From the NCBI RefSeq assembly GCF_001420005.1, contig NZ_LJAK01000018.1:1-39995 (forward strand): DNA of 39,995 bases. The letters are read 5' to 3'. The translations under genes were made by a program, and so were the position numbers. Under the pieces are notes generated by a model. The model saw nothing but the letters and a program-made list of their open reading frames with translations, did no database searches and was not told where the DNA came from. Below, piece by piece: positions 13,493-21,923 of the stretch; within the stretch, counting starts at the first letter, position 1, and each line of letters opens with the position of its first letter. The DNA is from Loktanella sp. 3ANDIMAR09. Its GTDB lineage: Bacteria; Pseudomonadota; Alphaproteobacteria; Rhodobacterales; Rhodobacteraceae.

Positions 13493-14067
13493 CACGCCGC
13501 AAGACGCAGAAGTTCGACAGCCTCACAGCCCCGGACCTGACTGCGACCGATACGATGGTGCATTACGCGGTGGCACCGTTTGACCGCGCCGCCCGCGACA
13601 TGGACCGAAAATGGGGCGTAGGGCGTTTGCCTGAATTGGTCACGACGGCATCGGCTCAAAAGTTTGGATCGGCGATGGCAAAGCTGGATGCCGCCATCGC
13701 CTCAAACGACCCGACCGAAACTGGCGTGCGTGCCGCTGTCTGCATCCGTGGCTTGGCCGCGCTGGACGCCGAAGCCGAAGCGGCTGGCGCACCCAAGGCA
13801 AGCCCGGACGTTTGGGAAATCGAGATCGACGGCATGAAGGTCGGCATCCATCGCGACTTGCCGGACTGGCCAGCCATCCAGGAGGCACGCCCGGACTTGA
13901 CGTTGTTCAATCTCAGGCAGGTGGCGACGGCGCTGAAAGCCTACAGCCTGACAGCCGACGTTCTGGCGGCAACGCAGGACTTTTTCCCGGATGCAAAGGT
14001 GGTCCGGATCAAGCCGACGAAACCACCATGCGACTTCGCAGGGGGCGGCGATGACTTCGACTTCTAA
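13480..14067 (+). CDS. conserved phage protein with SSB-like acidic tail (195 aa)
   Basis: Starts MAGMTRRKTQKFDSLTAPDL with GAGGAG 8-9 nt upstream. The main domain (TATDTMVHYAVAPFDRAARD, KWGVGRLPEL, PDVWEIEIDGMKVGIHRDLP) is one I have seen in Rhodobacteraceae prophages without assigned function. The C-terminal tip GGGDDFDF is acidic and ends in Phe, like the SSB tail that recruits replication and repair enzymes. Position after the origin suggests a replication role. Confidence 0.7.
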   Translation: MAGMTRRKTQKFDSLTAPDLTATDTMVHYAVAPFDRAARDMDRKWGVGRLPELVTTASAQKFGSAMAKLDAAIASNDPTETGVRAAVCIRGLAALDAEAEAAGAPKASPDVWEIEIDGMKVGIHRDLPDWPAIQEARPDLTLFNLRQVATALKAYSLTADVLAATQDFFPDAKVVRIKPTKPPCDFAGGGDDFDF

Positions 14068-14137
14068 ACGCGCCCTGATCCACACCCTTGGCGACCAGAT
14101 CGCCAGCGGCAACATCGCATGCAGAGGTGAAGAATGA
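14051..14137 (+). CDS. 28-aa micro-ORF
   Basis: MTSTSKRALIHTLGDQIASG, then NIACRGEE. It starts inside the end of the upstream gene, with GGGGG just before the ATG, and ends overlapping the next ATG (ATGA). Listed because it closes the gap between two coupled genes. Function unknown. Confidence 0.4.
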   Translation: MTSTSKRALIHTLGDQIASGNIACRGEE

Positions 14138-14319
14138 CCCGGCAGCATCAAATGAAAATTCTGCGCTGGATCAAGAGCGACGTGGAAGAAGAAATCGAGA
14201 AAGTTACAAGGTCACCTTTCAAGTTTTTTTGGGGCTTTGAGGCGCATCGGATGAAGTTGGAGGCGCTTAAATGCAAGCGACAGGCAATTATGGAACTTAT
14301 CGCGGAATGCGAACAATGA
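14134..14319 (+). CDS. hypothetical helical protein (61 aa)
   Basis: MTRQHQMKILRWIKSDVEEE, then a basic/aromatic stretch (KVTRSPFKFFWGFEAHRMKL) and a C-terminal helix. Charged and probably all-alpha. Overlaps both neighbours by 4 nt. No family recognised. Confidence 0.6.
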   Translation: MTRQHQMKILRWIKSDVEEEIEKVTRSPFKFFWGFEAHRMKLEALKCKRQAIMELIAECEQ

Positions 14320-14498
14320 CCCAGCACCAGCTTTCCGCCCGCATCCTGCACGGTGGCAGCATCGACCCGCTGGCCTTGGCGTGCATGACGCGTCTGATCC
14401 ACACACAGCCGTTTGTCGTGCGCATCGTCGCACGCACGCTGGGCGTGATCGGCGGGGATTACGACACGTCAGAGGATGCGGGAAAGCCGCACCAATAA
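14316..14498 (+). CDS. hypothetical protein (60 aa)
   Basis: ATG at 14316 overlaps the upstream stop (ATGA). MTQHQLSARILHGGSIDPLA is followed by a hydrophobic helix (IHTQPFVVRIVARTLGVIGG) and a polar end. It could be membrane-associated or a small DNA-binding factor. No assignment. Confidence 0.58.
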   Translation: MTQHQLSARILHGGSIDPLALACMTRLIHTQPFVVRIVARTLGVIGGDYDTSEDAGKPHQ

Positions 14499-14533
14499 CG
14501 ACGCCGCACGGCGCAACACGAGGACAGAGCAAC

Positions 14534-15109
14534 ATGGCAAAGACAAAGCGCCGTAAGGTGAACCAAAGAAGCAAAGCCCGCGCGGGTGTCGGTGTGTCGC
14601 TAGGCGGATCCGAATGGGACCAAGGGGCAATGGGGCAGGCGAACAGGCTCAACCTTGTTGTTGAGCAGCGCGGCACCACTGACCCCATCACAGGCAAGAC
14701 CACCAACCCTAACGGGGTCAAGGGCGTGCGCCGCGTGGACATGATGGAGGTCTACTACAAGCGCGGATGGATCAGTGACCGTGGCTATACGGCAGGGGAG
14801 AAGCTGCGTGACAAGTGGGAGGCGACAGAACGCAGCCCAGGCTGGTCAGACAATGACCGCGTGCAGTCCAGCCCCAAGCCGGATCAGGCCGTTGCAATGC
14901 GGATCGACCGCCTGAGCCAACTGGTCAGGATTACGCGCCTCATGCCACCGCAGCACAAGTCATTGATTGAGGCGGTCGCAATCCGTCAGAGGTCAATCAA
15001 CGCGGCGGTTGTCGATGGTGCGCGTCCATACGTGGGCAGAGGACACAAGATCGGGCAGTCAGAACTAATGGTTGCGTTTGACGCTCTTGCAGACGCTATA
15101 GGGTGTTGA
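14534..15109 (+). CDS. basic regulator, candidate late antiterminator (191 aa)
   Basis: ATG at 14534 with GAGGAC upstream. The N-terminus is strongly basic (MAKTKRRKVNQRSKARAGVG), as in arginine-rich RNA-binding motifs. The C-terminal half (about 100-191; AMRIDRLSQLVRITRLMPPQ, GHKIGQSELMVAFDALADAI) is helical and resembles DUF6456-like regulators. It is the last early gene, followed by a promoter-like TTGACA, two hairpins and the packaging genes, the classic place of a Q-type antiterminator. The function is inferred from position and charge only. Confidence 0.6.
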   Translation: MAKTKRRKVNQRSKARAGVGVSLGGSEWDQGAMGQANRLNLVVEQRGTTDPITGKTTNPNGVKGVRRVDMMEVYYKRGWISDRGYTAGEKLRDKWEATERSPGWSDNDRVQSSPKPDQAVAMRIDRLSQLVRITRLMPPQHKSLIEAVAIRQRSINAAVVDGARPYVGRGHKIGQSELMVAFDALADAIGC

Positions 15110-15235
15110 CAGTAAATCCAAAGTGCGTTACGGATTACTTATCGCGCGGGGCATGTCCTTTCGCATTTCAGCGCCCGCCTTAATCGGTGGGCGTTTCGCA
15201 TTCCAGAACAACACCCGCCACGCACCCCGGCGGGT
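15106..15235 (+). promoter_or_regulatory. late control region (candidate late promoter and leader hairpins)
   Basis: TTGACA at 15106-15111 overlaps the end of the preceding gene; the -10 region (near 15129, TACGGA) is poor, so an activator might be needed. CGCCCGCC (15172-15179) pairs with GGTGGGCG (15186-15193) followed by TTT. ACCCGCC (15213-15219) pairs with GGCGGGT (15229-15235). The 298-nt gap 15110-15407 has no convincing gene. Promoter plus early terminators is the layout of a PR'-tR' late switch. Confidence 0.4.
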
Positions 15236-15367
15236 TACTGACATACCCACCGCACGCTCCGAACCTGTCACCGCTGACGGTCATCTGCAATGCGCCTCTA
15301 TGGCGTCAACTCGTTGTGCGGAACGGGCATCGTTAAAGGCGGGAATTGCGGGAAGCGGAACAATTAT

Positions 15368-15380
15368 CGGCGGGAAGCCG
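15368..15380 (+). other. GGGAA-loop hairpin in the terS leader
   Basis: CGGC-GGGAA-GCCG. A weaker copy (GC-GGGAA-GC) lies at 15348-15356. The 11-mer GGCGGGAAGCC recurs exactly in the scaffold leader at 19446-19456. Confidence 0.45.
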
Positions 15381-15407
15381 GATTGAAAAACAATCAAGGA
15401 AATCATT

Positions 15408-15722
15408 ATGGCTCAGCGAGGCGGGAAGCGCGCTGGCGCTGGCCGCAAGCCGGGTCAAGTGTCTAAGGCAAAGCGCGACTTGGCAGAAATGGCTAAAGAC
15501 CATGCGCAATCTGCGCTTAACGTCTTAGTCGAAATCATGACGAACGATCAAGAGGCCGCAACTGCACGCGTCAGTGCAGCGAATGGGATACTAGATCGCG
15601 CATACGGGAAGGCCGTTCCCATGCAAGTTGATCCTCAGCAGGACGACGCGCCATCTGTCACAGTCAACCTGACAATGGCCGCACCGGTCAAGGATATCCG
15701 TGTCACACGATCTGACGGTTAG
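15408..15722 (+). CDS. terS: terminase small subunit
   Basis: 104 aa with the typical start GGKRAGAGRKPGQVSKAKRD, a small helical DNA-binding region (20-75) and an acidic/Pro-rich tail. It recognises the packaging site and feeds DNA to the large subunit. AAGGA precedes the ATG. The last 23 nt overlap terL. In headful phages the pac site is often inside this gene, but I cannot point to it. Confidence 0.85.
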   Translation: MAQRGGKRAGAGRKPGQVSKAKRDLAEMAKDHAQSALNVLVEIMTNDQEAATARVSAANGILDRAYGKAVPMQVDPQQDDAPSVTVNLTMAAPVKDIRVTRSDG

Positions 15723-16950
15723 CGCACCGCAAGGCGTTTACCTGTCGCAACTAGACACCAAGTTTCGCAGCTTCGTCGGCGGGTTCGGTAGCGGCAAGAC
15801 CTACGTGGGTGCGCTGGACTTAGGCTTGTTTGCTGCAAAGCACCCTAAGCTGGTGCAGGGCTACTTCGCGCCGACCTATCGGGATATCCGCGACACGTTC
15901 TGGCCAACGATGGACGAGGCAGGATCTGCGCTTGGCTTTCGGGTCAAGGTCAAGTCTGCTGACAAAGAGGTCGAGTTCTACAGGGGCCGCGCTTACTACG
16001 GCACAATCATTTGCCGGTCTATGGATGATCCTGGCGGGATTGTGGGCTTCAAGATTGCCCGCGCCAATGTGGACGAAATCGACGTTCTGCCGACCGAAAA
16101 GGCCGCGAACGCTTGGCGCAAGATCATCGCGCGGATGCGCCTTGTGGTGCCGGGTGTGGTCAACGGTATCGGGGTTACGACAACGCCAGAGGGCTTTAAG
16201 TTCGTCTATGAGACGTTCAAGCGAAACCCCGGCACTGATTATAGCATGGTGCAGGCCAGCACCTACGAGAACGAACGGTTCCTGCCACCGGATTATATCC
16301 AGTCATTGCGGGACACCTACCCACAAGAATTGATCGACGCCTACCTAATGGGCGAATTTGTCAACCTGACCAGCGGCACGGTCTATAGCAGTTATGACCG
16401 CGTTGCGTGTGGATCGACTGAAACGATCCAGCCGGGTGAGCCCCTCAAGATCGGGATGGACTTCAACGTCGGCAACATGGCCGCAAAGGTTTTCGTGGTG
16501 CGCGGCGATAGCTGGCACTGCGTCGATGAAATCACGGGCGGGCGCGATACCCCGTCGATGATTGACACTCTCAAGGAACGCTACGCAGGCCACCACGTCA
16601 CGATCTACCCTGATGCCAGCGGCAAGAACGCCAGCAGCAAGGGGGCCAGCCTGTCGGACATCGGGCTGTTGCGCCAAGCGGGTTTCACGATCCGCGCAAA
16701 GGACAGCAACCCCCGCGTTAAAGACCGCGTGTTGAGCGTGAACAAGGCGTTTGAAGCTGGCAAGGTTCGGGTGAACGCGACCACAGCCCCCAGCGCCGCG
16801 CGGTGCCTTGAACAACAGGCGTATGACAAGAACGGCGAACCGGACAAGGCGTCCGGTTTAGACCACGACAATGACGCTTTCGGATACCCGATTGCCTATG
16901 AAATGCCGGTTATCAAGCCGCGCTTTGACAGCCGGAGCCTCCGTCTATGA
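15700..16950 (+). CDS. terL: terminase large subunit
   Basis: 416 aa with GTG start inside terS. ATPase: Walker A GGFGSGKT (27-34), Walker B ANVDEID (about 122-128), coupling region GVTTTPEGFKFVYETF. Nuclease: GMDFNVGNMAA, PDASGKNAS and DHDNDAFGY supply the acidic metal ligands of an RNase H-like fold. It is the motor that cuts and pumps concatemeric DNA into proheads. Sequence style and the coat/portal neighbours fit headful (pac) packaging, in line with a circularly assembled genome. Confidence 0.93.
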   Translation: MSHDLTVSAPQGVYLSQLDTKFRSFVGGFGSGKTYVGALDLGLFAAKHPKLVQGYFAPTYRDIRDTFWPTMDEAGSALGFRVKVKSADKEVEFYRGRAYYGTIICRSMDDPGGIVGFKIARANVDEIDVLPTEKAANAWRKIIARMRLVVPGVVNGIGVTTTPEGFKFVYETFKRNPGTDYSMVQASTYENERFLPPDYIQSLRDTYPQELIDAYLMGEFVNLTSGTVYSSYDRVACGSTETIQPGEPLKIGMDFNVGNMAAKVFVVRGDSWHCVDEITGGRDTPSMIDTLKERYAGHHVTIYPDASGKNASSKGASLSDIGLLRQAGFTIRAKDSNPRVKDRVLSVNKAFEAGKVRVNATTAPSAARCLEQQAYDKNGEPDKASGLDHDNDAFGYPIAYEMPVIKPRFDSRSLRL

Positions 16951-18353
16951 CCGCAGTTGCGAAACAGTCTAAGGCCGTAGCGGCCATGATCGACGCTGCA
17001 ACCCGTGGCCGTGCGCTGATGGGCGGCACAAAGGCCATGCGGGCGGCGGAGCAGACATACCTGCCGAAGTTTACGGCAGAGACAGAGGACACCTACCGCG
17101 AACGTCTAAAGCTGTCGTGGCTTTTTAACGGATACCGCAAGACGGTGCGCGACATGACGGGCCGGGTATTCCGGAAGCCTGTCGAGTTGGGCGAGGATAC
17201 GCCTGACCAGATTGCCGAATGGTGCAAGAATATCGACCTTGCGGGCCGTGACCTGTCCACTTTCGCGCGTGACGTGTTCGAGGACGGCTTAGACGCTGGC
17301 ATCAGCTATATCATGGTGGACGCACCTGCTCGTGACGTGACGCTGACCCGCGCACAGGCCCGCACGCAAGGATTGCGCCCGTTCTTTGTCCAACTGCGTG
17401 TAGAAGACATTCTGGGCTGGCGTTCCGAGGTCATCGCAAACGTGACCGTTTTGGCGCAAATGCGCATTATGGAAACGGTGACCGAGCAAGACCCGAAAGA
17501 CGAATTTGCAAGCGTAGAAGTGCAACAGGTGCGCGTTCTGGATCGCACCGACGCTGGGGTCATGACGCGACTGTATCGCAAGAACGACAAGGACCAATGG
17601 ACGCTTATTGACGAGCCGACCGTCAGTGACATGACGGAAATCACGGTCATCCCGTTTTATGCCAACCGCACCGGATTTTTCACCTGCGAACCGATGCTAG
17701 ACGACTTGGCGGATGTAAACATTGCGCATTGGCAGTCGCAATCTGACCAGCGCAATATCCTGCACTTTGCGCGCGTGCCTATCTTGTTCGGCTCTGGCCG
17801 CACGGATGACGAGCCTATCACCATCAGCGTGGGGCAGATGACCACGGCAAGCGACCCACAGGCCAAGCTGGCTTGGGTCGAGCATTCGGGCGCGGCTATC
17901 GGTGCGGGTCGGCAGGATCTGAAAGACCTTGAATTTCAGATGGAAACGCATGGCCTGCAACTGCTTGTGGCGCGTCCTGGCAGCGAAAGCGCAACCGGCG
18001 CGGCATTGGATGCGGAAAAGGAAACATCGCAGCTATCCATGACTGCTGACGCATTGCAGGACGCGCTTGAACAGGCGATGATCTGGATGGCGGAATATGG
18101 CGGGCTTGGCGACGTAACGCCAACGGTCAACGTCAACAAGGAATTCACCGTCGGCATGATGACGGCACAGGAAATGTCTGTGCTGTTGCAGGCGGTTCAG
18201 ACGGGCAACATGTCGCGCGAAACGTTCCTGCGTGAATTGGCGCGGCGCGGTATGGTAGCGGCTGATCTGGACGTAGACGACGAAGCCGAGCGCATCGGAA
18301 CGCAGCCCCCAACGCTGACAGGGCAGGCGCTGGACCTGAACAATGGCGGCTGA
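16947..18353 (+). CDS. portal protein (DUF4055 family)
   Basis: 468 aa. The signature region (AAEQTYLPKFTAETEDTYRE, RLKLSWLFNGYRKTVRDMTG, RVFRKPVEL) matches DUF4055 portal proteins. The helical stem region lies near 290-400 (LDDLADVNIAHWQSQSDQRN). It forms the dodecameric ring through which DNA enters and leaves the capsid and on which the neck assembles. Overlaps terL by 4 nt and the next gene by 11 nt. Confidence 0.88.
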   Translation: MTAVAKQSKAVAAMIDAATRGRALMGGTKAMRAAEQTYLPKFTAETEDTYRERLKLSWLFNGYRKTVRDMTGRVFRKPVELGEDTPDQIAEWCKNIDLAGRDLSTFARDVFEDGLDAGISYIMVDAPARDVTLTRAQARTQGLRPFFVQLRVEDILGWRSEVIANVTVLAQMRIMETVTEQDPKDEFASVEVQQVRVLDRTDAGVMTRLYRKNDKDQWTLIDEPTVSDMTEITVIPFYANRTGFFTCEPMLDDLADVNIAHWQSQSDQRNILHFARVPILFGSGRTDDEPITISVGQMTTASDPQAKLAWVEHSGAAIGAGRQDLKDLEFQMETHGLQLLVARPGSESATGAALDAEKETSQLSMTADALQDALEQAMIWMAEYGGLGDVTPTVNVNKEFTVGMMTAQEMSVLLQAVQTGNMSRETFLRELARRGMVAADLDVDDEAERIGTQPPTLTGQALDLNNGG

Positions 18354-19431
18354 TGGTGCCAACGACCGCATCGCTGATTTATTCACGCGCCATGCGATTG
18401 ACATTCTGCGTGTGGAAGCGGGCCAACAGAAGGCGATCCGGGCGTTACTGACAGAACTAGAGGGCGATCTCGTCGCACAGCTTGCGCGGATTGACCCAAC
18501 GGGTGTGCCGCGGGAAAGCGCAAAGGCCGCGCGGCTGGAAAAGCTGCTGACACAGGTTCGCGACACGATCCGCGTAAGCTATCGGGCGGCGTCATCGCAA
18601 TTCATCGGTGAACTGCGGGAACTGGCAGACATCGAAGCGGATTTTACGGCCAAGGCGATCAACGACGGTCTGACCATTGACATGGCAACTGCCAATTTCA
18701 CGCGGGCGCAAATTGTGGCGCTTGTGGACGGGGTTCTAGTGCAAGGTGCGCCGGTTGCGGAATGGTGGAGCCGTCAAGCTGGCGACACGCTGCAACGGTT
18801 TACGGACGCAATGCGGCTCGGCATTGCCCAAGGCGACACATCGGCGCAGCTAATCCAGCGCATCCGGGGCGGGACACGCAACGGCGAGCCGGTCACGGGG
18901 TTTATGGAAATCACGCGGCGGAACGCTGACAGCCTCGTGCGGTCGGCAACGCAGGCGGCGGCAGAGAGGGCCAGACAGGCCACCTACGACGCCAACGCGG
19001 ACATTTTGGCGGCAACGGTATGGACCAGCACGCTTGACGGCAGGACCACGCTGCAATGCGCCGTCAGGGACGGGCTGCGCTACACGGTGCTGGGCCACAA
19101 GCCCATCGGGCATGACGTGCCTTGGGGCGCGGGGCCGGGTTCGCTGCATTGGGGTTGCCGCTCATCATCGCGGCCCGAAACGAAAAGCTGGCGCGAACTT
19201 GGGTTCGACATCGACGAACTGGCCCCGGCAACGCGGGCAAGCGTCAACGGGCAGGTCGCGGCGGACCTAAAGTTTGAGGACTGGCTGGCGAAGCGTTCGC
19301 AAGCTGAACAAGACGACATTCTAGGCAATGGCCGCGCCGCGTTGTGGCGTGACGGCAAGATCAGCTTTCGCGACTTGCTGGACGGCAACGGGCGGGAATT
19401 GAGCCTAGCGGAATTACGGGCGCGGATTTAG
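18343..19431 (+). CDS. minor head / head morphogenesis protein (SPP1 gp7-like)
   Basis: 362 aa. A helical N-terminal part is followed by the conserved C-terminal region at about 215-300 (RSATQAAAERARQATYDANA, VWTSTLDGRTTLQCAVRDGL, GSLHWGCRSSSRP), the Mu gpF/SPP1 gp7 pattern with a conserved Cys/His-Trp-Gly-Cys motif. These proteins bind the portal and act in head assembly or DNA delivery. Located between portal and scaffold as usual. Confidence 0.85.
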   Translation: MAADGANDRIADLFTRHAIDILRVEAGQQKAIRALLTELEGDLVAQLARIDPTGVPRESAKAARLEKLLTQVRDTIRVSYRAASSQFIGELRELADIEADFTAKAINDGLTIDMATANFTRAQIVALVDGVLVQGAPVAEWWSRQAGDTLQRFTDAMRLGIAQGDTSAQLIQRIRGGTRNGEPVTGFMEITRRNADSLVRSATQAAAERARQATYDANADILAATVWTSTLDGRTTLQCAVRDGLRYTVLGHKPIGHDVPWGAGPGSLHWGCRSSSRPETKSWRELGFDIDELAPATRASVNGQVAADLKFEDWLAKRSQAEQDDILGNGRAALWRDGKISFRDLLDGNGRELSLAELRARI

Positions 19432-19442
19432 CGCCTTGAACC

Positions 19443-19478
19443 GTTGGCGGGAAGCCAACACTAACTGACGGGAAGTCA
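19443..19478 (+). other. tandem GGGAA-loop hairpins in the scaffold leader
   Basis: GTTGGC-GGGAA-GCCAAC (19443-19459) and TGAC-GGGAA-GTCA (19466-19478) lie just before the ATG at 19483. The GGGAA loop fits the GNRNA pentaloop rule of boxB RNAs. Confidence 0.5.
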
Positions 19479-19482
19479 CACA

Positions 19483-20187
19483 ATGAAAATCGCAATTGAA
19501 GATGCCACTGGCTTGCCGGAATGGCTGCAATCCCACGTTTCCGAAGGCCACCTAGACCTTGCGGCGGTTCCGGTCCCGGAGGACGTGACCGGTCTCAAGA
19601 CTGCGCTGCAAAAAGAGCGTGAGAACGCGCAAGTCTGGTCGAGGTTTGGCAAGCCTGACGACGTGGCCAAGCGCATTGCGGAACTTGAGGAAAAGGCCAA
19701 AGGCACCGGCAAGGGCGCAGAAGATGCGCAAGCCAAGCTGGACGCGATGAAAAACGAGTACGAGGGTAAGCTGACCGAAGCGCAGGGCCGCATCCAAAAG
19801 ATGATGCAGACCAATGCGCAGGCCAGCCTGAAGGCGGAACTGGCCAAGGCCGGTTTCATCCCCGAAGCGATTGACGATATTGCAATGACGGCAATGGGCC
19901 GATTGCAATTCAACGACGACGGCACTCCGAAGGTGCTGACGTCGGACGGAAAGCCCATGATCGGCAGCGGCGCAGACCACGGCGCAACCCTGACTGATCT
20001 GGCAAAGGAATTGGCGGCGTCCAAGCCCTATGCGGTGCGGGACGACGGCAAAGGGGGCAGCGGGAAGCAGCCCGGAACGAATGGCGGGACGCCAACACGA
20101 CAAACCGTCACGCGGTCGGCATTCGACGCAATGTCACAGACCGAACGCGCGGCATTCTCCAAAACAGGCGGCAAAGTCGTTGACTGA
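19483..20187 (+). CDS. capsid scaffolding protein
   Basis: 234 aa, charged, with a coiled coil at about 60-120 (AKRIAELEEKAKGTGKGAED, KLDAMKNEYEGKLTEAQGRI), then a flexible Gly/Ser-rich stretch and a basic C-terminal helix (RSAFDAMSQTERAAFSKTGG). This is the classic scaffold profile, with the C-terminus binding coat. Position directly before the coat gene supports the call. No protease gene is seen nearby, so scaffold is probably released whole as in P22. Confidence 0.82.
   Translation: MKIAIEDATGLPEWLQSHVSEGHLDLAAVPVPEDVTGLKTALQKERENAQVWSRFGKPDDVAKRIAELEEKAKGTGKGAEDAQAKLDAMKNEYEGKLTEAQGRIQKMMQTNAQASLKAELAKAGFIPEAIDDIAMTAMGRLQFNDDGTPKVLTSDGKPMIGSGADHGATLTDLAKELAASKPYAVRDDGKGGSGKQPGTNGGTPTRQTVTRSAFDAMSQTERAAFSKTGGKVVD
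20055..20073 (+). other. GGGAA-loop hairpin inside the scaffold gene end
   Basis: GGGC-A-GC, loop GGGAA, GC-A-GCCC: a stem with an A-A mismatch, inside coding sequence about 140 nt before the coat gene. Coding constraint could explain it. Confidence 0.3.
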
Positions 20188-20212
20188 CCGCGTATCATGA
20201 AAGGTTGACCAA

Positions 20213-21370
20213 ATGGCCAACGTTCTTACCGATCTGGCGGCAGATATCTACAAAGCCGCCGACATTGTGGGCCGTGAACTGGTGGGTGTTATCCCGTCTG
20301 TCACGATTAACGCAGGCTCCGAAGGCGCGGCTTTCGGTGACACCGTGCGCTCGCACTTCACCCGCAAAGCAACGGTCAATGAGACCTACACCCCCGCGAT
20401 GACCATCCCCGAGGGTGACGATCAGACCGTGGACAACAAGACGATGACCATCGACAAGGTGGCAAACGTCCAAATCCCGTGGACCGGCGAGGACATCAAG
20501 CATGTCCAGAACGGTTCCGGCTATGAAACGATCTACGGTGACCAGATTGCGCAAGCCATGCGTGCAATCACCAACAGCATCGAGAACTATACCGCGACCG
20601 CGCTTTACCAAGGTGCATCGCGTGTTTTTGGCACGGCTGGCACCAACCTTTTTGCGTCTGACTTCGACGCGGTGGCAGAGGTTCGTCAGATCCTCGTGGA
20701 TAACGGGATGCCGCTTGATGGTCAGGCAACACTGGCAATCAACACGCTGGCAGGCACGAAGCTGCGCAACCAGGCGCAGTTGCAAAAGGTCAACGAGGCC
20801 GGTGGTGACGATCTGCTGCGTCGTGGCGAACTGCTGAACCTGCAAGGGCTGATGCTCAAGGAAAGCAACGGCATTCAGCTGCACACCAAAGGCACGGCAA
20901 CCGGCGCACTGGTTGACGGCGCGCTGGCAGTCGGTGCCACGTCAATCACGTTTGACGGTGCCACGGCTGGCGCATCCGGCATCAAGGCGGGTGACGTTAT
21001 CACCTTTGCCGCTGACACTGCGAACAAGTATGTCGTCGCAACCGGTGCAACCGGCGCATCCGGCACAATCACGATCCAAGGCCCCGGCCTGCGGACCGCG
21101 ATCCCGGACAACAACGCCATCACCATCGGCGCAAACTACACCGGCAACGTGGCATTCCACCGCGCCGCTGTCGAACTGGTGGTTCGCCCGCCTGCGCAGC
21201 CGTTTGGCGGTGACGCAGCCGTTGACCGCATGACTGTGCAAGACCCGTTCTCGGGTCTGGTCTATGAGATCGCGGTCTACAAGGGCTACGGCAAGGTTAT
21301 GTTCGACGTGACCACGTTCTACGCCGCCAAGGTGTGGAAAGGCGATTTCGTCGCAGGTCTGCTGGGCTGA
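20213..21370 (+). CDS. major capsid protein (P22 coat-like)
   Basis: 385 aa beginning MANVLTDLAADIYKAADIVG. The HK97-fold frame is interrupted at about 225-305 by a Gly/Ala/Thr-rich beta region (GATSITFDGATAGASGIKAG, TIQGPGLRTAIPDNNAITIG), which matches the inserted domain of the P22 coat group. The C-terminal part (NVAFHRAAVELVVRPPAQPF, FSGLVYEIAVYKGYGKVMFD) is typical of this family. AAAGG lies before the ATG. It builds the icosahedral shell. Confidence 0.9.
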   Translation: MANVLTDLAADIYKAADIVGRELVGVIPSVTINAGSEGAAFGDTVRSHFTRKATVNETYTPAMTIPEGDDQTVDNKTMTIDKVANVQIPWTGEDIKHVQNGSGYETIYGDQIAQAMRAITNSIENYTATALYQGASRVFGTAGTNLFASDFDAVAEVRQILVDNGMPLDGQATLAINTLAGTKLRNQAQLQKVNEAGGDDLLRRGELLNLQGLMLKESNGIQLHTKGTATGALVDGALAVGATSITFDGATAGASGIKAGDVITFAADTANKYVVATGATGASGTITIQGPGLRTAIPDNNAITIGANYTGNVAFHRAAVELVVRPPAQPFGGDAAVDRMTVQDPFSGLVYEIAVYKGYGKVMFDVTTFYAAKVWKGDFVAGLLG

Positions 21371-21378
21371 TCTTTCTG

Positions 21379-21400
21379 AGGGGCCGGGAAACTGGCCCCT
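21379..21400 (+). terminator. hairpin after the coat gene
   Basis: AGGGGCC (21379-21385), loop GGGAAACT, GGCCCCT (21394-21400), followed by TTCTC. Probably a partial terminator or 3' stabiliser setting a high coat-to-connector ratio. Confidence 0.5.
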
Positions 21401-21422
21401 TTCTCAAGATCAGAGGTGACAC

Positions 21423-21923
21423 ATGGCACTAGACACAACAATCGGCGGCACCGCGTCAGACAGCTACGTCACGTTTGCCGAGTTCCAGGCATACTGGACC
21501 GCGCGGGGCGTTAATATGACGCAACACGGCCATGATACGTCACACGAGGCGAATTTGCGGTCTGCTGCGCAATATCTGGACAGCTTCTATCGTTTCGTTG
21601 GCATGAAACAGTATCAGTTTCAGGCTCGCGCTTGGCCACGGCTGGTCAATCAGCTTGTCGATGACTGGCCGATTGACCCCGACACAATTCCGCGTGCGAT
21701 CAAGGATGCACAAATGGAAATGGCCTATCTGATCCATGAGGGCGCAACACCGTTTGCGGCGATTGATGGGCTGGTGAAGCGTAAGCGCGAAAAGCTAGAC
21801 GTGATCGAAGAGGAAACCGAATATTTCGGCGGGCAGGGCAAGCCTTCTTACCCATCTGTCGCAACGCTATTGCGCGAATATATCACAGGCGGGCCGGGAA
21901 AGGCGCGGATGGTGCGCGGGTGA
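21423..21923 (+). CDS. head-tail connector, DnaT-like ssDNA-binding family
   Basis: 166 aa. The start MALDTTIGGTASDSYVTFAE and the core NLRSAAQYLDSFYRFVGMKQ, FQARAWPRLVNQL match the phage group often labelled putative DnaT-like ssDNA-binding protein. In late operons after the coat it is more likely a head-completion (gp6/gp15-type) adaptor. GAGGTG precedes the ATG. Overlaps the next gene by 4 nt. Confidence 0.78.
   Translation: MALDTTIGGTASDSYVTFAEFQAYWTARGVNMTQHGHDTSHEANLRSAAQYLDSFYRFVGMKQYQFQARAWPRLVNQLVDDWPIDPDTIPRAIKDAQMEMAYLIHEGATPFAAIDGLVKRKREKLDVIEEETEYFGGQGKPSYPSVATLLREYITGGPGKARMVRG

Noticed and set aside
15082-15088. CGCTCTT resembling a lambda boxA
   Set aside because: It lies inside the coding end of the 191-aa gene, upstream of the promoter-like site, and no boxB-like hairpin follows within the usual distance.
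15123-15386. 87-codon ORF with GTG start in the gap before terS
   Set aside because: No ribosome-binding site, unphage-like composition, and it runs through two hairpins; better explained as an untranslated late leader.
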